Origin: JAGLQA01 sp023135565
GTDB taxonomy: Bacteria; Acidobacteriota; Aminicenantia; UBA2199
Direction: 5' to 3'
DNA: 24,942 nt
NCBI GenBank assembly: GCA_030639305.1
Contig: DAOWCY010000102.1
Coordinates: 1-24,942, forward strand
Below the pieces are notes generated by a model. It was given only the letters and a program-made list of their open reading frames with translations, was not told where the DNA came from and did no database searches. Positions 14,254 to 21,129 of this stretch are shown here, piece by piece. A program made the translations under genes and the position numbers. Position 1 is the stretch's first letter. Every line of letters starts with the position of its first letter.

Positions 14254-14300
14254 TTGACAGTACTCTAAAAAGTATATATAATAGTACTGTAAAAAGTACT
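14254..14300 (+). promoter_or_regulatory. Consensus promoter with duplicated operator for the second toxin-antitoxin pair
   Basis: TTGACA (14254-14259), 17 bases, TATAAT (14277-14282): both boxes are perfect. Two related 18-base units begin with AGTACT: 14259-14276 and 14283-14300. The second, AGTACTGTAAAAAGTACT, is itself an inverted repeat; the first is an imperfect version. Their 24-bp spacing and overlap with both promoter boxes fit cooperative autorepression. Confidence 0.75.
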
Positions 14301-14328
14301 AAAAAGGCCGGTTTTTTGGAGGTACAGC

Positions 14329-14586
14329 ATGACTAACGTAACGGCAGGCGAGTTAAAAAAAAGAGGCGTCTCTATTATAGACGATATTATCGCTGAACAG
14401 GGCGAAGCAATTATAACGGTGAGAGGCAAAAAAAAATACGTTGTCTTAGATATGAATACCTATAACCGCTACCGGGAGTACGAACTGGAAGCCGCCTTGA
14501 TTGAAACCAAAAGAGATTTGGCGGCAGGTGATTTCGTGGAAGAGAGCGTGGACGACCACATCGAGCGAATCCGGGATGAACTATAA
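14329..14586 (+). CDS. Phd/YefM-like antitoxin of a type II pair
   Basis: An 85-residue protein, MTNVTAGELKKRGVSIIDDI then a Phd-like strand pair (EAIITVRGKKKYVVLDMNTY) and an acidic helical tail (EESVDDHIERIRDEL). It is longer in the N-terminal helix than the YefM at 6154 and not closely similar to it. The start ATG 14329 has GGAGG six bases upstream. It overlaps the toxin gene by 11 bases. The N-terminal part should bind the AGTACT operators; the tail should block the toxin. Confidence 0.88.
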   Translation: MTNVTAGELKKRGVSIIDDIIAEQGEAIITVRGKKKYVVLDMNTYNRYREYELEAALIETKRDLAAGDFVEESVDDHIERIRDEL

Positions 14587-14854
14587 AATTATTTATACCG
14601 AAAGCTATAATAAACGGGCTGCAAAATTTATTAGAAAACACCCCGAATTAATAAAACAATACGAAAAAACCCTCAAACTGCTGGAATTAAATCCCTTTCA
14701 CCCCACCCTGCACTTACATAAACTCTCCGGTAAATTAAACGAAATCCATGCGGTTTATATAAATATTTCCTACCGTATTACCATGGAATTTATTTTTTCT
14801 GAAAAAACCGTTATCCCTGTAAACGTCGGCACCCACGACGAAATTTACGTATAA
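14576..14854 (+). CDS. RelE/ParE-superfamily toxin
   Basis: A 92-residue toxin starting MNYKIIYTESYNKRAAKFIR at ATG 14576, with KHPELIKQYEKTLKLLELNP, LHKLSGKLNEIHAVYINISY and the late strand VIPVNVGTHDEIY, the usual layout of RelE/ParE/YafQ-like toxins. Whether it cuts mRNA or poisons gyrase cannot be read from the sequence; the Arg67 in ISYRI and His87 are the best candidates for functional residues. Longer in-frame starts lie inside the antitoxin gene and lack support. Translation is coupled to the antitoxin by an 11-base overlap. Confidence 0.85.
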   Translation: MNYKIIYTESYNKRAAKFIRKHPELIKQYEKTLKLLELNPFHPTLHLHKLSGKLNEIHAVYINISYRITMEFIFSEKTVIPVNVGTHDEIYV

Positions 14855-14918
14855 ATGTGCACATTTGGCGGGCTGTAGACAGGTAAAAAAAAGGCAATAT
14901 CCAAACCATTTATTCTAA

Positions 14919-14953
14919 TTGACAAATAGCCCGCTTCAAACTATAATAGTACT
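14919..14953 (+). promoter_or_regulatory. Consensus promoter with its start at the ATG of the Rpn gene
   Basis: TTGACA (14919-14924), 17 bases, TATAAT (14942-14947). Only six bases, AGTACT, separate the -10 box from ATG 14954, so the transcript should begin at or next to the start codon. The 12-base string TATAATAGTACT is identical to 14277-14288 in the toxin-antitoxin promoter. Confidence 0.75.
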
Positions 14954-15937
14954 ATGGAATCCGAGCAAAAAAAGGAAACCGGCGAACGCATTGCCAGCCC
15001 CCACGATAAAGCTATAAAAAAATTTTTAAGCGAAAAAGAAACCGCTAAGAGCTATTTTTTAGAATATCTCCCCGCTGAGATAACCAAAGATATGGATTTC
15101 TCTACCCTCAAAATATCGAAAGATTCCTTCGTAGACAAAAAAATGACCGATTATTACTCCGATCTCCTGTACGAAGTGAAGTTAAAAAATATGCGGGCAT
15201 TTGTCTATTTGCTAATCGAACACAAAAGTTGGGCGGATCATTTTACCGCCTTTCAACTGCTGAAATACATGGTAAGAATATGGGAACTGTATCTAAAACA
15301 GGATAAAAAAGCCAAAACACTGCCGTTGATCCTGCCCATCGTCATTTATCACGGCCCCCCGAAATGGAGCAAAGATACGAACTTCATTTCATTATTCGAC
15401 GATAAAACACCCGGGTATGTAAAAGATTATATCCCTGATTTTTGCTATACTTTGCACGACATATCTCATTTACCCGATGAAGAAATAAAAGGAGACGTAC
15501 TTTTAAGAATACTTTTTAAAACACTGAAGTATATCTATACGCCTGAGTTGAGGCACAGGCTGCCGGAGATACTTCAATTATTTCATGATCTCACGGATAA
15601 AAAGAAAGGCGCCGAATACCTCGGGGTGTTGTTAAGGTACCTGACCGGCAGCGCCAGGAACTTAACCGAAGAAGACCTCGAAGAATCGGTGACCAAAATA
15701 ATAGAAGGAGGTGATCTCATGTCTACTATCGCGGAAAAATGGGTGCAAAAAGGAAGAGAACAAGGAAGAAAAGAAGGAATAGAAAAAGGAATAGAAAAAG
15801 GAAGAAAAGAAGGAAGAGAAGAGACGCGCAGGGAAATGGCAAAAAGACTAATACAAAAAGCTATCGATTTGAACATCATAGCGGATGCCACCGGGCTTTC
15901 GCGCCGGGAAATAGACTCCCTGGCCTTGAACCCCTAA
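14954..15937 (+). CDS. Rpn-family PD-(D/E)XK nuclease-like protein
   Basis: A 327-residue member of the Rpn/YhgA-like family (recombination-promoting nuclease, often labelled putative transposase). The start matches SPHDKAIKKFLSEKETAKSY; the nuclease core has Asp70 (YYSDLLYEVKL) and Glu89-x-Lys91 (LLIEHKS), then LLKYMVRIWELYLKQ and LPLILPIVIYHG. The C-terminal tail (about 260-310) has alternating KGREQGRKEGIEKGIEKG repeats, as is usual in these proteins, likely a charged helix. RpnA of E. coli cuts DNA and promotes RecA-independent recombination; here activity is inferred from intact catalytic residues. No transposon ends were found around it. The start codon is forced by the promoter position; there is no ribosome binding site. 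Confidence 0.88.
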   Translation: MESEQKKETGERIASPHDKAIKKFLSEKETAKSYFLEYLPAEITKDMDFSTLKISKDSFVDKKMTDYYSDLLYEVKLKNMRAFVYLLIEHKSWADHFTAFQLLKYMVRIWELYLKQDKKAKTLPLILPIVIYHGPPKWSKDTNFISLFDDKTPGYVKDYIPDFCYTLHDISHLPDEEIKGDVLLRILFKTLKYIYTPELRHRLPEILQLFHDLTDKKKGAEYLGVLLRYLTGSARNLTEEDLEESVTKIIEGGDLMSTIAEKWVQKGREQGRKEGIEKGIEKGRKEGREETRREMAKRLIQKAIDLNIIADATGLSRREIDSLALNP

Positions 15938-16218
15938 CGTAACAGGCTGTATAGAGAGTGTTTGATCGTCGCAGGCAGCGGTTTGTTTTTCATCCTGGTT
16001 CTCATAGTGGGATAAAACACGCCGCATTCGCTCTGCTCCCACATCTTGATAAATGTGGTCTTCCCGCTGGCCCAGGGAGCATCGACAGCCAGGACAAATG
16101 AGCCTGTGCAATTGGCCGGCAGTTGGGTTAAGGAATCTATATTCTTATCCCTACCAAGTTTATCCTCTTCAAAAGGATTATCCCGGTTTATATTTAAAGG
16201 TTGGTTTTTTAATATCAT
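15934..16218 (-). pseudogene. Truncated KAP-family P-loop NTPase
   Basis: The 94-residue frame keeps the N-terminal end of KAP-type NTPases: DNPFEEDKLGRDKNIDSLTQ followed by SFVLAVDAPWASGKTTFIKM with the Walker A WASGKTT. After residue 61 the sequence no longer looks like the family and the frame ends near the convergent Rpn stop, with a 4-base overlap. Intact KAP proteins are several hundred residues long with a Walker B and often membrane segments; all that is missing. ATG 16218 has GAGG seven bases upstream. KAP NTPases are often found in defence or membrane contexts; this one is not expected to work. Confidence 0.75.
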
Positions 16219-16294
16219 TGTCTATCCTCACCTACTTATTTTCCGAAGATATTTTTTAGTCTTAATGTGCCCTCACTTTCTCCAAATGAATCTC

Positions 16295-16516
16295 TCAGGA
16301 AGCCTTTGCCAGGGCGTACGTTATAGTTTCGGAAACCTCGATAGGTAAAAATAACGTACCGGGATAAAGATAATCCTCCCCGGATTCGTCAACAACCCGT
16401 ATAAGCCCATGACTCTCAGCATCGGCATCGGGAAGAGTCTCGTACAATTTCTTCAATTCGAGAGAAGCCGGGTAACCCTTATTCCCAACGCATACAACAT
16501 ATTTTATTTTTTTCAT
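16295..16516 (-). CDS. Small conserved hypothetical protein
   Basis: A 73-residue protein, MKKIKYVVCVGNKGYPASLE then a helix LKKLYETLPDADAESHGLI and the strand pair RVVDESGEDYLYPGTLFLP. I recall near-identical small proteins in many bacteria, always uncharacterised; the DESGEDYLYP motif is the most characteristic part. It looks like a complete small domain with no signal or membrane segment. It follows the gene at 16526 by 9 bases, in the same direction, and the start ATG 16516 has GAGGA about nine bases upstream. The pairing suggests a joint function, not known to me. A toxin-antitoxin role is possible but no toxin-family motif is visible. Confidence 0.75.
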   Translation of the reverse strand: MKKIKYVVCVGNKGYPASLELKKLYETLPDADAESHGLIRVVDESGEDYLYPGTLFLPIEVSETITYALAKAS

Positions 16517-16525
16517 ATCTTTTCC

Positions 16526-16765
16526 TCATATGATAAGGCGCTTGATTTTCAGTTCCTTGCGCCCCACGCTGGTCATCTCATACCAGTGAATTTCTGCCCT
16601 ACCGACGGTTCCGTCCGGCAGTCGTACATCTGCTATATCTTTTAGTTTCCGCCACCTACCGTCACCATAACTCTTTTTCAAACGGCGAACATCGCGAATC
16701 CGCCGACCAATTGCAATGATTTCAATATCATAAATTTCACTGATTAATTCGAGACCTTCATCCAT
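16526..16765 (-). CDS. Small conserved hypothetical protein, first of a two-gene pair
   Basis: A 79-residue protein: a short N-terminal helix, EIIAIGRRIRDVRRLKKSYG, GRWRKLKDIADVRLPDGTVG, then RAEIHWYEMTSVGRKELKIK. The RWRKLKxIAxVxLPDG and EIHWYE motifs are familiar from widespread uncharacterised proteins. The basic, Arg/Lys-rich face could bind nucleic acid; that is inference from composition. The ATG at 16765 lies two bases after the stop of an upstream small frame (16768-16845), which suggests it was once translated by coupling to a larger upstream gene now lost. It is followed closely by the gene at 16295. Confidence 0.75.
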   Translation of the reverse strand: MDEGLELISEIYDIEIIAIGRRIRDVRRLKKSYGDGRWRKLKDIADVRLPDGTVGRAEIHWYEMTSVGRKELKIKRLII

Positions 16766-16767
16766 TT

Positions 16768-16845
16768 TTATGCAAAGATAACCTCTGTCACTTTAACCCC
16801 ATTCACATCCACCGGATCAATGAGGCTAAGAGAATTATATAACAT
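16768..16845 (-). pseudogene. 25-codon frame, possible 3' remnant of a lost gene
   Basis: The frame reads LIDPVDVNGVKVTEVIFA at its end and stops two bases before the ATG at 16765. The protein-like ending and the tight junction look like the tail of a gene whose 5' part has been replaced by AT-rich sequence. There is no ribosome binding site. It could also be chance. Confidence 0.3.
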
Positions 16846-17124
16846 AAAATAAAAAAAAATTCAACCACCGCTAAATTTAAATCACACTGGAATTTTGGGG
16901 AACAGGTAAGTAGCCTCAACTGTCGTTCCGGGATTTTTTTTAAAACCTTTTTGGTGATATTTACGTTTATATAATTTCAACGTCATTTACAAAAAGCGGA
17001 CGGCGTCCGCACCCTATGGGGGCCTGGGAATCTCAACTCCCCCCGGGTTGACTAAAAAGTTTCATTTTTAACAAACTTTCAAGAAGTATTAGTAAAAACC
17101 GAATTACGAAAAAAGGAGTGTAAC
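16846..17124. repeat. Gene-free spacer with REP-like copy 3
   Basis: AT-rich, no coding region. At 16995-17029, on the minus strand, it contains the palindrome GCGGACGCCGTCCGC (identical to 5981-5995) followed on the plus strand by CCTATGGGGGCCTGG, the flank found at 5964 and 12046. A TTGACT at 17048-17053 could be the -35 of the next gene, but I see no good -10 box. Confidence 0.55.
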
Positions 17125-18006
17125 ATGAAGAAATTGTTCATCTTATGTGTGGTAACTGTTTTTCTACTGGCTAACCTCTGCGCCGGCCAAAAAGAGGTCC
17201 TGACAAAAGCCAATGACCTTATCAAAGAAAAAAAATATCCGGAAGCGCTGCAATTGGTCGATGAAGAAATTACAAAATCTGGCGAATCCGCCAGGTTGGT
17301 TAATTACAAATATTTCATCCTGATGCAGATGGAGGAATACGACAAAGCCTTAGCAGCAGCCCTGAAAAAAGAAGCGCTGGCCAAAAAGAAAAAACCCTGG
17401 AACTGTCTCGATATCGCGGACCTCTATCTAAAATTAAAAAATCAGGATAAAGCTTTCGAATGGTTGAAGGAAGCAGTGAACCGGGGCTATATCGACTACA
17501 TGAGCATGCAGGAAGAAGCCGGTAAAAATGGCATCGCCGTGGACCCGCGCTTGAAAAAACTGGTTGATAAAATGAAACGAAATATCGGCATCGGGCAGCC
17601 GGCTAAAGATTTTACCATCAAACTTTTAGACGGCAAAATTTTTCAAATGTCCCAACAAAAAGGCAAAGTGATACTGATAGATTTCTGGGCCACCTGGTGC
17701 CCCCCCTGCCGGGCGGAACTGCCCCTGTTACAGGAATACTACAAAAAATTGCATAAAAAAGGCTTCGACATCATCGGCATCAGCTTAGATTCCAAAGAAG
17801 AAAAGCTCAAAGAATTTCTCAAAGAGAAAAAACTACCCTGGCGCATCGCTTTTTCCGGACTGGGCTGGGAAGATAAAACTTCCGGTCTCTACGGGGTGAT
17901 TTCGATTCCTTCTTACTGGTTGATCGACAAAAAAGGCAACCTGCGTTATTTCGGCTTGAGAGAAGAGGCGTTAAAAAAATCCGTTGAGAAACTTTTAAAA
18001 GAGTAG
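17125..18006 (+). CDS. Periplasmic TPR-thioredoxin (TlpA/ResA-like) protein
   Basis: A 293-residue exported protein: signal sequence (about 1-20), TPR-like helical pairs (about 22-150, with PEALQLVDEEI and YDKALAAALKKEAL), then a TlpA/ResA thioredoxin fold from residue 157 (IGQPAKDFTIKLLDGKIFQM) with active site WCPPC at Cys192 and Cys195 and the cis-Pro loop VISIPSYWLI. Such proteins reduce disulphides in the periplasm, for example for cytochrome c maturation or protection of partner proteins; the partner is not evident here. Cys19 in LANLCAGQ is not a good lipobox, so a cleaved rather than lipidated form is more likely. ATG 17125 has AAGGAG eight bases upstream. Its stop codon is the first TAG of a duplicated 93-base unit. 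Confidence 0.88.
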   Translation: MKKLFILCVVTVFLLANLCAGQKEVLTKANDLIKEKKYPEALQLVDEEITKSGESARLVNYKYFILMQMEEYDKALAAALKKEALAKKKKPWNCLDIADLYLKLKNQDKAFEWLKEAVNRGYIDYMSMQEEAGKNGIAVDPRLKKLVDKMKRNIGIGQPAKDFTIKLLDGKIFQMSQQKGKVILIDFWATWCPPCRAELPLLQEYYKKLHKKGFDIIGISLDSKEEKLKEFLKEKKLPWRIAFSGLGWEDKTSGLYGVISIPSYWLIDKKGNLRYFGLREEALKKSVEKLLKE

Positions 18007-18178
18007 TTTTTTTAGACTAAGCTTAGAAAAAAAGCCACTAACTATGGGAACTTGAAATACGCACAGCATGCTGCTTTTTACCGCCATGTAATGGCATAGT
18101 TTTTTTTAAAAGACTAAGATTGAGAAAAAACCACCAAAGGGTGGCAATTTGAAATATGCATAATATGTCGCGAAAAAC
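18004..18178 (+). repeat. Imperfect tandem duplication starting at a stop codon
   Basis: Two units begin TAGTTTTTTT at 18004 and 18097, 93 bases apart, and both continue with AGACTAAG, a G-A-rich run, CCAC, TTGAAATA(C/T)GCA and a (C/G)TGC-like end. Unit 1 begins with the TAG stop of the thioredoxin gene, so the duplication apparently included the 3' end of that gene. Confidence 0.6.
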
Positions 18179-18180
18179 AC

Positions 18181-18310
18181 TTAAGTCCCGGGAATATACT
18201 TTAATTTCCGGGATATAAGTATTTTTCCCTGGGTGATAATTATTTTTACCCTGGACATAAACATTTTCTTCCCATAATAAATACTTAAAAGTATTTTTCC
18301 CGGATGCTGC
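18181..18310. repeat. Degenerate AT-rich repeat array with CCCGG/CCCTGG cores
   Basis: Roughly five units of about 22-26 bases, each T-rich followed by CCCGGG, CCGGG, CCCTGGG, CCCTGGA or CCCA, then ATA/TAA. The units TATTTTTCCCTGG (18220-18232) and TATTTTTACCCTGG (18240-18253) show the pattern best. No gene is present between 18007 and 18368. Confidence 0.45.
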
Positions 18311-18368
18311 CGGGGCTGGGGTTGAATGCTGGGGCTGTTATCGGCCCGTCCCCTTTTCGATATTAGTA

Positions 18369-18848
18369 ATGAATCCCGGCAAAGGATTATCATACAACAT
18401 ATACACCAGGTTCGGCGATTCCGTCGATTATGTCAACTCCCGGCCGGCAAAGTCGAAACTGCTGATGCCCACCGCAGCGTTCAGTATCGGCAAACACCTG
18501 AATGTCAATATCAGGTATATATATGAAAACCTGTCTTTAACCGGCGCTAAAATTTACACGGCGAATCTTTTGCAGAACCGGTTTGTTTATAATATAAATG
18601 TGCGTACTTTTGTGCGGGCGATATTGCAGTATACTCATATTAGCCGGAACGTGGCCCTTTACTTAGATGACAGCGTCCCGGCGCTGACAAAATCGCTTTT
18701 CACTCAATTCTTGATTTCCTATAAGATCAACCCGCGGAAGGTGTTGTTCATCGGTTATTCGGATAATCAATCGGATAATAATGGCTTCGATCTCATCAGG
18801 AGCGATAGGACTTTTTTCTTAAAAATCGGTTATGCGTTGACTTTGTAG
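18369..18848 (+). pseudogene. C-terminal fragment of a DUF5916-like outer-membrane protein
   Basis: The 159-residue frame reads as barrel strands: LNVNIRYIYENLSLTGAKIY, NLLQNRFVYNINVRTFVRAI, LQYTHISRNVALYLDD, QFLISYKINPRKVLFIGYSD and the end SDRTFFLKIGYALTL. These match the C-terminal barrel of DUF5916 proteins, which normally have several hundred residues before this point, including a carbohydrate-binding-like domain. The 5' part is missing and replaced by the repeat array; ATG 18369 has no ribosome binding site. It is a decayed 3' remnant. Identification is from memory of the terminal motifs. Confidence 0.65.
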
Positions 18849-18860
18849 GGTAACTATCCA

Positions 18861-19015
18861 GTCCTGGAAAAAGAAAAAAGCAAAGCTTTTTAAAGGGGGC
18901 TTTTCGCTTTTTTAAACAAAAGTTTTGTTCAAACTTTTTTGAAGGTGCGGTGTGCCGCGGCCCCCAACGACAATTCAATGGGGGCGTCCCCCGGCAGGGC
19001 CGCCGGAGGCAAGTC
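18861..19015 (-). repeat. Dispersed repeat, copy D, inverted
   Basis: Reading on the minus strand: TTGCCTCCGGCGGCCCTGCC, GGGGGACGCCCCC (18978-18990), an insert of about 25 bases, then AAAAAAGTTTGAACAAAACT and TTTAAAAAAGCG. It is the same module order as copy A but with an extra palindrome in the GC part. It follows the outer-membrane remnant. No clear promoter for the next gene was found in 19016-19141. Confidence 0.65.
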
Positions 19016-19141
19016 TGTTTTTTCTTTTCCCAAAACTGAACGCTTACTTTGTAGGCGGTTGCATTTCCTGTGATTATTTAGTAAAATCTATGTCTTGTCA
19101 TGTTATAGTTTTTGGCCCCGCCGGGGTCTCCAGGAGGTACG

Positions 19142-19738
19142 ATGAAAAAACAGGATAAGATATTTAAATTAATGTTGGCGGTAATCGCGGCTGTATTCTT
19201 CGTCACTATAAGCCGGGTGGGTATTCATGCCGGGACAGCGGAAACACAGTTTTCTATGGAGGGAAAAACAAAAACCGACCGCTTTATCATTCTTAATTAT
19301 GTGATAGATGCGCCCGCGGATAAGGTTTTCGAACTCTGGACAACTGTTGACGGCACCCGCAAGTTTTTCGGCAAAGACGCGGTAATCGAACTAAAACCGG
19401 GCGGCAAATACGAAATTTATTTCCTGCCGCGCACAGATCCCATGAGTATCCCGAACAGCACAAAAGGGGCCAGGTTAATGTGGATTAAAAAAGGCAAAGA
19501 ACTGGCTTTTGAATGGACTGCTCCTCCCTGGGCTGCGGCGCTGAATAAAAAGCCCCTGCCCACCTGGGTGGTGGTGAACTTCCGGCCGCTAAAAAACAAA
19601 CCGGGCAAAACCCATATCATCTTAACACATCAAGGTTTTAAGAGGGCCGGTAGTTGGGACCGGACCTATGAATTTTTTGTGCGCAACTGGTCGGGTATAC
19701 TTTTTCGTTTGGATTTATACTTCGCGGCTAAAAAGTGA
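19142..19738 (+). CDS. Exported SRPBCC (AHSA1-like) domain protein
   Basis: A 198-residue protein with an N-terminal signal or anchor (about 8-30, FKLMLAVIAAVFFVTISRVG) and an AHSA1/START-type SRPBCC domain: NYVIDAPADKVFELWTTVDG, GTRKFFGKDAVIELKPGGKY, and the closing helix region GFKRAGSWDRTYEFFVRNWS. The fold makes a hydrophobic pocket for a small ligand. Export is unusual, since most AHSA1-like proteins are cytoplasmic. I chose ATG 19142, four bases after AGGAGG, over an in-frame ATG at 19112. The next gene (PAP2) starts 103 bases downstream on the same strand. Confidence 0.83.
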   Translation: MKKQDKIFKLMLAVIAAVFFVTISRVGIHAGTAETQFSMEGKTKTDRFIILNYVIDAPADKVFELWTTVDGTRKFFGKDAVIELKPGGKYEIYFLPRTDPMSIPNSTKGARLMWIKKGKELAFEWTAPPWAAALNKKPLPTWVVVNFRPLKNKPGKTHIILTHQGFKRAGSWDRTYEFFVRNWSGILFRLDLYFAAKK

Positions 19739-19841
19739 GAATATTGTTTCTTGAGAATAATTTCCAGGGAAGAAGAAATTTTTCGTCGTCTGGGGATGCC
19801 GGATGCAGCCTGAAGTCCAACAAGGTAGTAAGGAGTAAGCT

Positions 19842-20846
19842 ATGTTTCAAACAGAGATCATCATTTGGCTGCAATCTTTTGCGTCTGATTTTTTGACTGT
19901 TTTTTTCAAATTTTTTACCGGGATAGGCCGCGGTAATGCCACTGTGCCCATTGTGGTAGCTATTATGTTCGGGGTCAATTTCAGGTTCGGTTTTCTCCTG
20001 GCTCACGCAGTGGTTTGGAATGGATTGATCACCGATTTTTTAAAGAATTTTTTTGCCCTGCCCCGGCCTGCCAATGTAGACAGCAATGTACTGCTGCCGG
20101 AAAAAGGTTATCCCAACCCCACAACTTTCGAAAGCATGGGGGCAAAAAGTTTCTTCGGTAAACTGCCCGGTGAGGTAGTGGAGCATCTAAGAGTTCACCG
20201 CATCGATTCCTGGGGCTTCCCCTCCGGTCATGCCGGCAATGCCGTGACCCTGTGGGGTTCCCTTGCTCTCCATTTTAAAAAAACCTGGGTCAGGGCCGCG
20301 GCAATAATTTTTATTATTTGCATTACCCTGTCCAGGATGTACTTAGGCAGGCATTTCCTGGCCGATGTGCTGGGTGGGCTTTTCATCGGGGTTTCGGTGA
20401 CGATTGTATTTTACAAATTCGTTTTCAAGAACGAAAAATTGTGGGTCTATTTGTTCGAGGAAAAAAAGATAGGATTAGACCGGAAGTCGCTAATTTTTAC
20501 CGGTTATTTTTTGCTTTTACCGCTGCTATTGTTTTTCCTTCCCCATGTAAATCCCAGGGTAACGGCAGTTTTGTTAGGCTTGAATATAAGCTTTATTTTA
20601 CTGCGTTTTCGTGGCCTCCCCGAAGAATCGGGCGGCATTCTAAAACGAATCGCCAGGGTGCTTATCTCCGCTGTTCTTTTTTTCGGGATGCTTTTTTTGC
20701 TGACAAAAGTCGCGGAAATCCTGTTTGCCGGCCGGACTGATGTCAGCGATTGTTTTGTGCTGGTAATCGCCACTGCCGTATCGGTGTGGGCGGCAGCCGG
20801 GATATGTATAAAGCTCGGCCTCTACTCCCGCGGCGCGGGGAACTAA
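19842..20846 (+). CDS. PAP2-family membrane phosphatase
   Basis: A 334-residue integral membrane protein with the three PAP2 active-site motifs: K68-x6-R75-P76 (KNFFALPRP), P127-S-G-H130 (FPSGH) and S164-R-x5-H171-x3-D175 (SRMYLGRHFLAD). The active site should face the periplasm. Members remove phosphate from lipid phosphates such as undecaprenyl pyrophosphate, phosphatidic acid or phosphatidylglycerol phosphate; the substrate cannot be chosen here. The C-terminal part (about 215-330) adds several hydrophobic segments beyond the minimal family length, giving roughly nine or ten membrane spans. ATG 19842 follows AAGGAG by seven bases. Confidence 0.9.
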   Translation: MFQTEIIIWLQSFASDFLTVFFKFFTGIGRGNATVPIVVAIMFGVNFRFGFLLAHAVVWNGLITDFLKNFFALPRPANVDSNVLLPEKGYPNPTTFESMGAKSFFGKLPGEVVEHLRVHRIDSWGFPSGHAGNAVTLWGSLALHFKKTWVRAAAIIFIICITLSRMYLGRHFLADVLGGLFIGVSVTIVFYKFVFKNEKLWVYLFEEKKIGLDRKSLIFTGYFLLLPLLLFFLPHVNPRVTAVLLGLNISFILLRFRGLPEESGGILKRIARVLISAVLFFGMLFLLTKVAEILFAGRTDVSDCFVLVIATAVSVWAAAGICIKLGLYSRGAGN

Positions 20847-20853
20847 TTAGGAA

Positions 20854-21020
20854 CGTTTTTCGGGGTAGAAAAACGCATCGCTAATCAAAAGTTTTGATCA
20901 AACTTTTTCAAAAGCCCCACTGCGTGGGGGAGCGTTTAAGGGGCAATAGTCGTAAATGCCTAAGATATTGAGCCTGGATATGCAAGCCGGGGCTAAGAGG
21001 GTGGGTGCGCCGCACCCCCG
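20854..21020. repeat. Gene-free spacer with a hairpin and dispersed-repeat copy E
   Basis: CGTTTTTC/GAAAAACG (20854-20861, 20868-20875) forms an 8-bp stem without a T-run. Then come AATCAAAAGTTTTGATCAAA and CTTTTTCAAAAGCCCCA (copy E, shortened), CCCCACTGCGTGGGG, and GGGTGCGCCGCACCC (21003-21017), identical to 13851-13865. Confidence 0.55.
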
Positions 21021-21030
21021 CCGGAGGCTA

Positions 21031-21106
21031 TTGAAAAATAGTAATAGTTTATATATAATACTCTTATTATGATAAGAAAAATTATGATAAAAAAAACTTA
21101 TGGTAA
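21031..21106 (+). promoter_or_regulatory. Promoter and repeated leader of the acetate-CoA ligase gene
   Basis: TTGAAA (21031-21036), 17 bases, TATAAT (21054-21059). The leader then carries three copies of TTATG(A/G)TAA(A/G)AAAAA at 21067, 21082 and 21098, spaced 15 and 16 bases. The gene starts at 21130 behind GAGG (21119-21122). Confidence 0.7.
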
Positions 21107-21129
21107 AAAAAATATATCGAGGTGAAACT

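Noticed and set aside
15739..15942. A Lys/Arg-rich plus-strand frame overlapping the end of the Rpn gene
   Set aside because: It is the alternative frame of the charged repeat tail of the Rpn protein.
18181..18310. A CRISPR array
   Set aside because: Units are degenerate, 22-26 bases in total, and lack separate repeats and spacers.
20854..20875. Terminator after the PAP2 gene
   Set aside because: An 8-bp stem exists but it has no T-run and a mostly AT stem; kept only as part of the repeat description.
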